From Austropuccinia psidii (lineage: Eukaryota > Basidiomycota > Pucciniomycetes > Pucciniales > Sphaerophragmiaceae): a stretch of 64,000 nucleotides of DNA. Positions 11,860 to 22,365 of the stretch are shown piece after piece. Within the stretch, counting starts at the first letter, position 1, and each line of letters opens with the position of its first letter. Location of the stretch: assembly GCA_023105745.1 (NCBI GenBank), contig JALGQZ010000008.1, forward strand, positions 44,327,618 to 44,391,617. Reading direction: 5' to 3'. The notes beneath the pieces were generated by a model. It did not search any database. It saw only the letters and a list, made by a program, of their open reading frames with translations, and was not told the origin of the DNA. Position numbers and translations under genes: made by a program.

Positions 11860-12059
11860 ACAGAGGAGGATAAGTTCCCCTCCAGGAAGAAGAATATCAC
11901 TCCACCAGAAATAGCCGAAGTGGAGGACTCCCCTGGCCTTGTGAAGAAAATCATTCAGGGAAGGAAGATTAGACTTATTGGTAAAGACCAAAGGCAGTAC
12001 TGGGTCAGATTTAAAAACCACACAGCAGATCAAGACAAATGGTTAGCTAAGGATGCCAT
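11860..12059 (+). pseudogene. Element B chromodomain-like tail, first part
   Basis: Translates to a chromodomain-like segment (YWVRFKNHTADQDKWLAKDAI) that stops at the GCCAT at 12055-12059, where element C was inserted. It continues at 33303 with PDGNLHL in the same frame. It differs from canonical chromodomains in the final helix (WLAKDAI instead of WEPxxNL). Confidence 0.7.
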
Positions 12060-13495
12060 TGTCAGGCTGAGTCTATGATGAAGGTGTAACAAGGCTATTT
12101 ACAGCTTCAACTATGAAGGTGACATGGTAAAATCAATTTGAAAGAAGTTCATAATGTATAATAAAAGCTTAATATTGAATAATAAAGGCTTTACTAGTGT
12201 GAAATAGTGGTGGTGAGCACTATTGAAAGCCCTGGGTGCAGTCTTACCAGTTGGATTAATATAATAAAAGCTACAATATTTAAGAATTTAAACTATAACC
12301 TGATTATTTTACAAGATTATAACTGTTTTTGACAGTTGTACTACAAAGAGATTCAAGAGCAGGATGGGGGAGCCTTTTCTGGTGGAGAAAAGGCCTCCTT
12401 TTAGCCTAAAATGGGGTGGAATGGCCTTCCAGACCATCCAAATAGAGGAAGTGTGGAGTTTTTCACTTCAGAGGACTGGCTTGTGGTCTTCATAATGTGT
12501 GTATGCTCTGTATTGGGCTCAGATGTGGTTTTGAAACCACATCTGGGCATTTTTCACCAATACAGGGTGAAACCTTTCATCTGGAGACCACATAGCCCTC
12601 TTCTGACATGTATGACACATAGAATGCTGTACAGAACCTGTATGAGACCCCAGTATTGAATGAATTATGAATGATTGAAGTATAAATATGCTTCTTCATC
12701 TATTTGACACCTCATAATAATACTTATGGGAGAATATTCCACAGTAAGACTGTATTGGTCTAAATATGGGACTTTGAGCTTAAAACTGCCATACCTTTGT
12801 CAGTTTTTGAGATATAAAGCTCAGAGTTGACTCATTTTATATCCCTGGATGTGCTCTACACAATGGTACGTCATTTGATATGGTAATCATTAAGTATTGC
12901 AAAGGTATGCCATGTACAAGAGTTTTTGTACATATATATGTTTTGCTTCAAACTGTATGGAGCTTGTTTGCCCCAGAACTCTTGTTCTGGATAAGATATG
13001 GAGAAATCGATTGCACCACCAGATTTTCCTGATTGTTCTCTTTCTAAAAAGACCCCACTTCAGGTATCTCACACTAAAGCTGTAGAAGTTAGATGGGAGG
13101 TGATCATTTTATTCACCCTTATCTGACCTCATGTTGGTCGTAACTTCCGTAATTATGGTGCTAGCTCAGTTTGTCTAGTACCATTGGATAGCCCTGACTT
13201 AGAGCTTCATTTTGAATACCCAGCTGATGGGGTTAAGCCTCTTCCTCTGTATTTCAGAAGAGAGGTGAAAATTAAGGTTTATGCTCAGCAACAACTTTGA
13301 GCAGGAATAACTGTTATTCTTTGTCCAATGATTATGGGACTTGTATTTTTGGAAATATGTGAGTTTACTTTTTTGTTTGATACTTTTTGAGCTGATTTGG
13401 CTCAGCTCCATGTTTTGGTGGTATCTTGGCTATACCATTGATTTATGGTATTTGGCTATCATGCCTGTGCTCTGGTTTTGAGTCACAGGCTGACA
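12060..13495 (-). repeat. Element C 3' LTR
   Basis: On the plus strand it reads TGTCAGGCTGAGTC…GAGTCACAGGCTGACA, the reverse complement of the B LTR. Its length of 1436 bp compares with 1439 bp for the partner at 31864. The two copies have visibly diverged near their ends, so C is not very recent. Confidence 0.92.
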
Positions 13496-13510
13496 TACCC
13501 TCCCTCTAAA
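13496..13510 (-). promoter_or_regulatory. Element C polypurine tract
   Basis: On the minus strand, TTTAGAGGGAGGGTA lies immediately before the 3' LTR start TGTCAG. B has AAAGGTAGGGTA in the same place (33387-33398). A purine run here primes plus-strand DNA synthesis. Confidence 0.75.
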
Positions 13511-13858
13511 AAGGCTCATTAATTATGAGACTGTTCAGTCCTCCTAGAGGCCCTGAATCTCCCAGGTGAAGGTTCCCATCTTGTATGGCATCTTCAGCCA
13601 ACCATTTGTCTTTATCTTCTGTCTGGTTTTTAAATCTGACCAAGTACTGCCTCTGGTATTTACCATTCAATCTGATCTTCCTGGCCTTGATGATTTCCTT
13701 CACAGAGCCAGGGAAGTCCTCTAATCTCACTATTTCTGGTGGAGTGGGATTCTTCTTCCTGGAGGGGACCTCATCCTCTTCTGTTTGGAAGTATGGCTTA
13801 ACCAGACTCACTGGGAATGCTGAGTGTTTCCTACAAAATTCCTCTGCGAGTTTGACTT
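13506..13858 (-). pseudogene. Element C integrase tail and chromodomain-like segment
   Basis: Reads KLAEEFCRKHSAFPVSLVKP, then a linker, then GKYQRQYLVRFKNQTEDKDK followed by WLAEDAIQDGNLHLG. This is a chromodomain-like module after the integrase, as in chromoviruses, but without the canonical WEP motif. The open frame is intact here and ends near 13506. H splits it from the rest of integrase at 13859. Confidence 0.75.
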
Positions 13859-15827
13859 TGTAAGGTTTGACTATGAAACAATAAGTAAAAATTACTAATA
13901 TTTTACTTCTTGTACTATGAATGTCCTTAAAAATAAGATAAATAAGATAAAAATAATTATAATTCTAAAGAATTATTATAATTATGGCATAAAAATAATT
14001 ATATTATCAATAAAATATAATAATATAATTTATATTATAAAATAAATATATTAATATAAAATAATTTATATATTCAATGGCCCTTTATCATTGTTACAAA
14101 CAAATAATAAAGGTGTAAAAAATTGTTTCTTATTAATAAAAAACAATTAATAACAATAATATTACCAATATTAAAGTTATAAATTAATATAAATACTATT
14201 TATATTGATTAAAGAATTATTAAAAGAATAATATAGAGAAATTTATTATAATAAGAGAAAATAACCTACTTTTAACATTTGATTTAATAATTTTGAGATA
14301 TGTTACGCCAAATAATGTAAATAAAACTTATACAAATTGTATTTACAATAAAAATAGGGAAATTCCAAATATTCTTGATTTTTTACATGGAAATGAGTTT
14401 TAGAGAGATTTTTAACAAAAACAATTAAACAAATGATTTAATCACGTCAAAATTGATGATTATAATAGAGATGAACTTTGGTCTTTGATAATATAAAAGT
14501 TTTATATATAAAGAATAAAGTTATTACCTTTTTGTTTGTATTGATTTAATGTTTTTGATGTGTCTGAGGGGAAAACAGAGCAAAAAGAGCTCTATTTATA
14601 GTAAATACCTCCCTCCTAGAGTCCAACAGGCTTCTAGTAGACGTGTACTGATCATATCCACTGGAATTGATTAATATTTTAAGGTTTGGTGATGATTAAA
14701 TCATGATCAAACCTCATTACATCATCATTACACCATTATTTAGAGCTATCACTATAACTCTACGTTTGATGACGTCAAGGGCTTGGCAGAACCCCAAATT
14801 TCGTGGATTCTATTAGTTTTAATCATAAACTAATAGTATTCACCAATTTTATCACTTATATGACTGTTAAACTCAATTTAAGGTTACAGTGAGTGATCAT
14901 AAATGATCAAATTAAGCTCAAATTTGATCCTTAATAACTTTTAAGATTTACACGCTAAAGCAATTCAGAGAGTGAATTCGGATAGCTTGGCACAACCTCA
15001 TTATGCTTCCAAGAGAATTTCACTACATCATCAAAAATCTATTTTTGATGATTTTTCTCGTAACTCATCTTTTCTGTTGAAATTCAATATTTTAAACTTC
15101 AAACTATGATTTCAAGGGGTTATACCTTGAATATTATAATAAAAAAATACATCATTCTTCACTAATGAGCTAGTAGAATCCAACTGTCTACTTTTTTCTA
15201 AATTTGGACCAATTTCACAACAAAGTGGTCAACAGCTCTATTGATTTTAATCAATAATTCTTTACAGGTTTTAACCTTGTTTATAACTTGTGAAATAAAC
15301 TTCATATCTGTATTTCTAAAGTGATTACGTGATGACCTTATTTTTGGTTCATCACTCTAACATGCATAATTAAAGAGATATTAGCTAAAATCCTTAAATA
15401 TATGCATTGACCAAAAAAGTTCATATATTCAGGTTAATTCCTTAAGTATTGGTTTTGAGGCTTGGCTTATTAATTGTTTTATGTGTGGAATTTTATGGAG
15501 AATCCAATAGTACTATTTATTTCACATGTTGTTTCATTGGGTTTGAAATAAATAAGGATTTGTGTCTTTTATAAGGTATTATTACTTATAACTTATTAAA
15601 TATTGACTTTACAGATATGCCAGAAAATGGTATATGTGTATTTTACCATGGGGAATCCAATGGTGTAATTTATTTCACATGTTTATTCATTGGTTTTTAA
15701 GTTAAACCAAGTTTTATACCAATTTATGGTATTTTTGTAGTTTTAAGGTACTTATTTTTAATGTATAATTATATTAAATATTTCTTGTGACCTTTTTGGG
15801 TATGTGGTCATATCTCAAAGGTTCACA
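13859..15827 (-). mobile_element. H: solo LTR of family 1 inserted in element C
   Basis: On the minus strand it reads TGTGAACCTTTGAG…AACCTTACA. The flanks are GACTT on both sides (13854-13858 and 15828-15832), a perfect target duplication. The 1969-bp body is AT-rich, has no coding region and no PBS or PPT, and its ends match the 3' LTR of A (about 41961-43729) and the LTR end at 812. A single LTR with a perfect duplication is the expected product of LTR-LTR recombination. It shows that family 1 moved after C had arrived. Confidence 0.87.
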
Positions 15828-16999
15828 GACTTCCACTGCATTTTCCCCTATCAGATTAATGATAGTAAAGGGCCCTTCAAATGAGCTTCTCATCTTCTTT
15901 AGTCCCTTAAGATTGTTGAGGTTTATGGTAGACACTAACACTTGGTCCCCTTCTTTGAAGTCAGGTTCCATGTGTGCTTTGTCCCATGCCTTTTTGTTGT
16001 ATTATTTTGCCTCAGCTATGCATTTGGCAGCTGTGTCACAAGCCATCTTCCACATATCATGGAAGTCCTTGGATGTGCGGTGGATAGTTAGAAGATTCTT
16101 CTTCAAATGATCCACAGGCAATAGGGGGTTTCACCCTTTCTCTACCAGTGAAGGTGATTTCCCTGTGGTAGAATGCTGGCTAGTACTATAAGCCAGTTGG
16201 ACTTCTGGTAGAAGGGTAACCCAGTCATGGGTGTATCCTTCATGGTCCTTGTATTCCATGCCATATGCACAGAACCTTCTAAAGATGTCCTCCATGGTTT
16301 AGATCATCCTTTCAGCTAGGCCATCTGTCTGTGGGTGGTAAGCTGTGGAGAATGCAAGTTTAGTACCAATCATGTCATACAAGTTGGTCCAAAATTCTGA
16401 TGTGAATTTTGGGTCCCTATCACTAATGGTAATTTCAGGGACTCCACAGGTGGATATTATGTTATTTCAAAATAACAAGTCAGTATCCATTTCTGTATCT
16501 TCCTTGTGACATGGCAGGCGCCTAACACTCTTTCTGAACCTATCACCTATGAAACCCAGTCCATATTGATGGTTTCCCATGGTTGTTTGGCTTCTTCTAT
16601 TGGTTGAAGTAGTCCATACTTTTTTCCATGTTTTCTATTTTCCACCTGGCATCTTTCACAAGTGTTGATGTATTCACTCAACTGTTGTTCCCATTTGAGC
16701 CACCAAGGTGTGCTTGCTACCCTTTCCTTGGTTCTGTCTTCACTCATGTGTCCCATATAGGGGAAGTCATGGCATTATTGTAGGAGCAAGGATATATGGT
16801 CCCTGTCTACTTTGGTGAGTGCGCTAGTGTGCTTTTCTCTATGGTAGAGGAGGCCATCTATAAGGAAAAACCCATTATCCTTATAGTCCTTCAACCAGGG
16901 TTTCTCTAACTGGCATTCCAGCTCTGGGCTCCTGTATTTTTGTTCAAGTAGTTGAAGCAATATGCCATACTGTTTGTGTTTGACATATATCTTCATCAC
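15828..16999 (-). pseudogene. Element C integrase remnant
   Basis: Read on the minus strand from 16999 downward. HREKHTSALTKVDRDH and then CHDFPYMGHMSEDRTKER and CERCQ form the HHCC zinc finger. The core has [16 protein letters not shown] and TDGLAERMI. The C-terminal part is MEPDFKEGDQVLVSTINLNN up to AVEV, where H begins. Compared with B, about 18 residues after MDWV are missing (near 16548), and several stops occur, so the enzyme is dead. Confidence 0.8.
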
Positions 17000-17173
17000 T
17001 GCATTGAAGAATCAAGTATGCAGTTCTGAGGGCCTTATTCGCAGTATGGGAGTTTCTGCCCCTTCTGAATCCGCATCTCCATTGTTTGGGATACCACTTT
17101 CTGGTTCCCATTCAAAAAATCTGAAGTTCTTTCCTCCTATCTATTTCCATGAAATAGATAGGGATCTTGGCTG

Positions 17174-18211
17174 CTACTTCAGGGTCATAAGCTTGGTTTC
17201 TTTTGACATTATCCAGTAGCCATCTGCATTGGTATGACTTTTACCCTCTTTGTATATGATGGTCATATTGCCCCTATACTCTTGGATGTCTATTTTCCAC
17301 CTCAACATGCGTCTATTGGTAGTATTCATGTTCAGTAAAGACTTCAAGGCTGTGCAGTCTGTGTAGACTTCAAAGACTGCCCCCTTCATATAATAGTGGA
17401 GTTTCTCTGAAGGCCAGACTAAGAATAGACATTCAGTCTGGGTTGCCCCATACCTGGCTTCTAAATCTTTCAGTTGCCCAGAGATGTAGCATATTACTAC
17501 CTTTCTTGGTTCACCATGCACAATTTGTCTCTGGTGAAGGGCTGCCCCTAAGCCTTGGCTACATGCTGCATCTATGTATAACTTGAATGGTAGCTCAATG
17601 TCAGGTAAGACAAGCACATATGCATTTGTGAGTTCATGTATGATCCTCTCATATGCATCCCTCCTTTCCTTGGTAATTTCAAAAACTACATCTTTTGAAC
17701 ATAACTTGTACATACTAATAGTTATGTGGGAAAAATTTCTGATTTGGTTTCTGTAGTAGCTAGCAAACCCAAGGAAATATTGAATCTCTTTCATGTTCTT
17801 TGGTACTGGTTTTAGAAGTACTTCTGCTACTTTGTTCTGGCCTATGGCCAGACTAAGACCTGAGACTTTATGTCCTAGAGCTAGTAACTCTTGTTGGCCA
17901 AAATTGCAATTTTTAAGTGAAATGCTCAGACTTATGGGTGTGCATTCACTCAGAACTATATCTATGTAATTCACATGGTCTTCCCATGTTTCTGAGTATA
18001 TGAGGTTGTATTCAATATATACTACCATCCAGAATTTCAATATTTTATCTTGAAATATTGTGTCCATCATCATTTGGAAGTGGGCTGGTGTATTTTTGAT
18101 GCCAAATGGCATACTGATATACTCATATATCACCATATGGCATATGATTCTGAGTAATTTCATGGAGTTTGGTTTAACTCCATTCTGGTGGAAACATTTC
18201 ATACAATCCAT
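17174..18211 (-). pseudogene. Element C RT (palm, connection) and RNase H
   Basis: A 345-residue open frame. RT motifs are MDCMKCFHQNGV, MPFGIKNTPAHFQMMM and VVYIEYNLIYSE. The last replaces YIDD with YIEY, so both catalytic aspartates are lost. The connection segment (NFGQQELLALGHKVSGLS) leads to RNase H with LYIDAACSQGLGAA, TECLFLVW, VYTDCTALKSLL and NADG. It is still one long frame but cannot be active in reverse transcription. Confidence 0.82.
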
Positions 18212-18297
18212 TTTGGTTATGTATTTGGCTTTTTCCCGTTTATCTAAGGCATGAGGTATCCTAGGTATAGGGTACCTGTCAGGTTTTTTGTAGTTGT

Positions 18298-18771
18298 TCA
18301 GAGTTCTGAAATCTCCACACAGTCTAGATTTGCCATCATTCCAGGTGTGGCGATTTCCACAATTTCATTGTGTCCAATATTTCTTATTACATCCATGTCT
18401 AGGAGTTCATTGATGTGTTTTTCAATTTCCTTCCTAGTCTCCAGACTTTCTGGGTATGGAGGTCTCCTGAGCAGGGGTGGATAAGGTCTTTCCACATCCA
18501 GATATAGTTCTATATCATGGCCTCTCGTTTTGCTCAATGGCTCTTCACCAATGGCAAATTTTGTTCTATTCTTCCTCAGCATCTTCAGCAAGCTTAGTTT
18601 CTGTTTACTGGTGAGGGTAGTGCTGAACTGGCCCTCTCTCAATTCATTTGGTAGTTCTTCCAGTGGATTCTGGGAAGATATTTGGTATATATCAAGTGAA
18701 AATTTCTTTTCCTTGTTGGTACCAATGGCAATGTGCCTGCTTTTACTATTGTAAATATCAATACCATACAT
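18298..18771 (-). pseudogene. Element C pol, protease-RT linker and RT fingers
   Basis: Starts after the in-frame TAA at 18778-18780 and reads MYGIDIYNSKSRHIAIGT, then a linker, then RPYPPLLRRPPYPESLETRK and NIGHNEIVEIATP. A 13-bp deletion relative to B near 18345 then shifts the frame, so the product would end at 18298. Family members use this stretch as the RT N-terminal (finger) region. Confidence 0.75.
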
Positions 18772-18777
18772 CCTCTG

Positions 18778-19533
18778 TTAATCTGTACCAAGTAAGAACC
18801 CTTGGATGTGGGAATCATCAAGCACTACAAACTCTGGGTTGAGTCTGATATTACCCTTCCTGTGGGGTATAATTATCTCTTTGATAATTGTCCCAATGAA
18901 AGTAATCTTCCCTGAAGAACTTTTAAAGTTCTTTGCCTTGGTTGGAAAGAGTTGTTTTTCCCAATTTGGGAAGTGGTTTTCCAGAATATTTCTGGCCACT
19001 ATGGAGCAGTGTGCCCCACTGTCAATGATAAATGGGTGTTGAGAATTGTCAATGCAAACAGCAATTTTTATGGCTGTCCCATGTATGTATGCCATTCCTT
19101 TGGTCAGTGTGACCAGGAATGTCTTTACATCTTGTGTATGTTTGCACAAGCTCTTATTGGCAGTGTCCTGTGGCATTCCTTCTTCCAACTGTATTTCCTG
19201 GATTTCTAGTGGGGGTTCCCTTTGGTATTTCACTAGAAATTCTTCTCTTGGGTCTTGCTCTTCATCAGATTGTTCTCTGATGACATCTCCCATAGAGTCT
19301 GATTCAGAATCCTCTGTGGGGGATTCCTTCTCTGAGACTTTCTCAATGGAATATACTTTTCTCTTTGCCTTTGAGCAGTTGTCGGCATAGTGGTCTGTTG
19401 AAACACAATTGTGACAAGAATTTTTCTTCTTAGTCACTTCTTCCACTCTCTTCCTAGGTTTGTCTTTAAGCTCTACCCTGAAATATTGTTTCTCTTTGAA
19501 ACCACTGCTATTATATGGGGAATATTTCCCCAT
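18778..19533 (-). pseudogene. Element C Gag nucleocapsid plus retropepsin segment
   Basis: A 251-residue open frame. The zinc knuckle CHNCVSTDHYADNC is at residues 40-53, followed by an acidic linker (SPTEDSESDSMGD). The protease motif is IIDSGAHCSIVA with DSGA at residues 171-174, and the rest of the retropepsin fold runs to GTD. It stops at TAA (18778-18780), which is in frame with the following RT segment. Protease active-site residues are intact, unlike in A, B and G. Gag and protease appear to share one frame in this family. Confidence 0.8.
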
Positions 19534-20026
19534 ATTTGTTCTTTTCCTTAAATCTTGTAAGATATTTGAAATGCAATCTAGACTGCAATTTTGGTTTCAT
19601 CTGCATTTTACTGCATGTTCTAATTTTTGTGGTATTTGTGTCAGGAGCTTGTGATTCCTCATCTGAATGTTCATTTGAGGATCAATGGCTTTAAGTCTTT
19701 TGAACTGTCTAAGACACCATTCATATGGATCTTTGTCCACTGAATACTTGTCATTTTCAAATGACATGGTCCTTTGCCATATCCAAGTACCATTGCTGTC
19801 CTTTTGGATGATTTGACTCTGCCACCATGGCCAGTTTCTCCTGCCACGGATATCTTTCATTTCTGCATACCAAATACTAGCATGTCCTTTAAATGCTGTA
19901 TTAAGTCTAGCATTAATCCAGTAATCTGGTATGATTGGTACATCAATGAAAAGTCCATCAATATAATCTATGGGTTCCATATGATCATAATATCCTGTAC
20001 CAGAGAATTAGGGCTAGCTTGAGGCC
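19534..20026 (-). pseudogene. Element C Gag core, downstream part
   Basis: The open segment 19597-19980 reads MEPIDYIDGLFIDVPIIPDY and continues with ASIWYAEMKDIRGRRNWPWW and LEHAVKCR. It is the retrotransposon Gag core, homologous to B 7500-7832 and G 61390-61700. D is inserted at its left edge on the protein (plus-strand 20027). Just past the junction, two stops (TAG and TAA) replace Trp and Lys codons of B. Confidence 0.75.
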
Positions 20027-21122
20027 TGTCACAGGGGCTCTTGGACAGAAATACCAGAGTGGCCTGGCACTCAGCAATCAGGGAACTCACTTGGAAGACT
20101 CCAAAAGGATAAAAAACAAAAATAATAAGAATGAATTCCTCTAAAAGATATGCAGGTACAAGATGAGATGCAAAGGAGGAAAGGGAAGCCAAATGGCCAA
20201 AGAGCCAACCAAGTAAGTCCTTAATCACTGTTTCAACCTGCCAAAAATGAATAATGGGATTAGTAAGGATATGACCACCAAATATCCATTGACAGGCAAA
20301 GAAAGAGAAAAGAGAAAGGTGCTAAATGACTGACTTAATAATATCAGTATTTGCTTAACTAAAATGAAAAGAAAATAGAGATAAAAAATAAAATCAAAAT
20401 ATATTAATTAACTGGGGAAAACCCCCCAGGGTGGAAAGGGTAGCCGGTATATGTGAAAAGTTGGGAGCTTGAGTTCTTCAGGCTGAAAACTGATCTGTAT
20501 TGATCCTTGAGGCTGTATTGATTGTTTTGGGAATTGATACAGCTGGCTAATATTGAAATTGAATTGGGTTGAATGAATTTCCCATGATTGAAAATGAAAT
20601 ACAGGTCTTGATGAATCCAGACTGTATTGAAATGAATATGGTTGCCAAGATGGATTGAGTGGAGCTTTGACACTTGACAACTTCTTTTTGGCACTGCCTC
20701 TTGAATACACTTGAGAATGAATTGACAGTATTCCCTTGGAAGGAATACTTGGAGTGAAAATAACCAATGACTGCTTGATGGCGTCATTGGTCTTTGACGC
20801 TGAAACACTTGCTCTTGAGCCTTGATGATTCCTCTGAATGATTGGGTGCCTTGATGACGTGATGAGATGTTGGAATGTTGAAATGAGCATTTGATATTGG
20901 CACCATTGAATTGCTGTTGAAAAATGATGCACAAAGATATATAACATCATTTATGGCATATTGGTTGATTGGCAAGAAGATTACGTCCAAAGGTCTTGAG
21001 GTGGAAAGGCAGAGGGAAAAGGATGGATGTAATGGCTTCAGAGCTTGGAATGGTGTTTCTGGGCCTTTTGGGGTTTTTGGCCATTTTTGGGTTCTGAGCC
21101 AAAAACTGGCCCAAAAGGCGGG

Positions 21123-21143
21123 AAAGTGTCTTTTGGACACTTT
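21123..21143 (-). other. Hairpin in U3 of D 3' LTR
   Basis: AAAGTGTC, loop TTTTG, GACACTTT: an 8-bp perfect stem next to the GCGCAAA tract. The same hairpin is at 29230-29250 in the other LTR. Confidence 0.6.
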
Positions 21144-21151
21144 GCGTCAAA

Positions 21152-21280
21152 GTGCGCAAAAATGTGCAAATGTGCAAAGTGCGCAAAAAGTGCGCAAATG
21201 CGCAAAAGTGCGCAAAATGCGCAAAAAGTGCGCAAATGCGCAAAAGTGCGCAAATGCGCAAAAATGCGCAAATGCGCATT
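21152..21280 (-). repeat. GCGCAAA short tandem repeat in D 3' LTR
   Basis: About 14 imperfect units of 8-11 bp with core TGCGCA followed by an A-run. Two neighbouring units read TGTGCA, as expected from CpG to TpG change. The 5' LTR copy (29259-29362) has about 11 units. Confidence 0.85.
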
Positions 21281-21560
21281 ATGAGCCCAAATGGCCAAAA
21301 ACAGCCATTTGGGCCATTTCCCCTGGTTTTTGAGGGAAATGACCAGAAATACCCATTTGGGCATAAATTGCCGCTATGGGTGTTGGATTGAGGTGAAGGG
21401 CCATGAAGGCCCCAAAACACAAATGGCCATGAATGGTCCATAAGATAATGACGTGGCCATATTGGCCACTGGTGATGGATATGGCCAATTGGCCATAAAA
21501 GAACCGTGGCTTGATATGCCATATGGGGATCCAAGGAGGTGAATTGCCATGGTTGTGACA

Positions 21561-21575
21561 GTACCCCCCACCTTG
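21561..21575 (-). promoter_or_regulatory. Element D polypurine tract
   Basis: On the minus strand, AAGGTGGGGGGTAC immediately precedes the 3' LTR. E has AAGGTAGGGGGGTAC at 59464-59478. This is the plus-strand priming site. Confidence 0.8.
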
Positions 21576-22365
21576 AAATGGTGAGCTCCTGAGCACCAAT
21601 ACAAGGTGAAGCCTGTTGAGGCTATTGGAAAGATTTTGAGAGAGTGATTCAAGAGGACTGATTAAGATAAAAATTTGAAGACTGATATTAAAAATTGACA
21701 TTTGACGCAGGACTTGCTTGATCTTCTTTTGACATTGGCTTCATGATTGGAATTGAATTTTAAAATGAATGAAAATTTTTGACGTGATAATTGACGTGAA
21801 TAGAGAAAATGTAAAATGAAAATAAAATAAAATAAAGAATGAAAATAAAAATAAGAAAAGAAAAGGAAAAAGAAAAAGAAAAATGAATTGAATCTTGAGG
21901 AGGTTCCAATCTTCATCACGGAGGTTGATAACTGATTTTGAAATTGGCCAAGGACCTGGAAAGATAAATTTGATGCCAGGTGCTCACAAAGTGGCCAAGG
22001 TGATGTTTTGACAAGATTTTAGGCCCCTCAGGGAAGTGCACACCAGGAGAGGAACTTACTTTTGGTAATTACGGCTCCCGCCAGTGCCATAAAAATAAAA
22101 CAAAACTGTTGAAGGAGTGAATTTGAATTTGGAATCTTGGAAATGAATTGGAAAGTGAATGGCCCATTGTCCCAAGTGAAAATGGCCATAAGATTGGAAA
22201 TGAAGTTGAAAGCCCTGCCAGGGATCTGTGTCCAAAATTGCAAAGTGCTCACAGAGTGGCCAAGGTGATGCTTACAACAAAACAGAGTAGAATACCCCTA
22301 AAGGTGCATACCAGGAGTGGGACTTACTTTTGGTAATTCCTCTCCCCACCAAGCACCATAATGAA
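21561..22365 (-). other. Element D 3' untranslated region with duplicated motif
   Basis: 805 bp between the pol stop and the LTR. Two related segments, 22245-22360 and 21979-22090, each contain (sense) AAAAGTAAGT and, about 80-90 nt later, CACCTTGGCCACT. E has the same pair (58701-58812 and 58967-59077) and F has one copy (39900-40015). The stretch 21780-21890 is an A-rich run on the plus strand. No gene is seen. Confidence 0.7.

Larger units (their letters stand above)
20027..21560 (-). repeat. Element D 3' LTR
   Basis: 1534 bp. On the minus strand it reads TGTCACAACCATGGC…GAGCCCCTGTGACA. It is nearly identical to 28134-29642. It contains the putative transcription start AGTTAATTAATATA (20400-20413), a TATA-like CATATACC about 40 nt upstream of it on the sense strand, the GCGCAAA tract and many TGGCCA palindromes in U3. 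Confidence 0.95.

Noticed and set aside
12060..13495. This LTR as the missing 3' LTR of B
   Set aside because: It is in the wrong orientation and is flanked by GCCAT shared with 33303-33307, so it belongs to C. B's own 3' LTR is at 33399-34800.
13859..15827. H as a complete retrotransposon or a host intergenic region
   Set aside because: There is no PBS, polypurine tract or coding motif inside. The two ends are LTR ends flanked by GACTT duplications, so it is a solo LTR.
21152..21280. CRISPR-like array
   Set aside because: Units are 8-11 bp with no spacers and lie inside a eukaryotic LTR. This is a simple tandem repeat.
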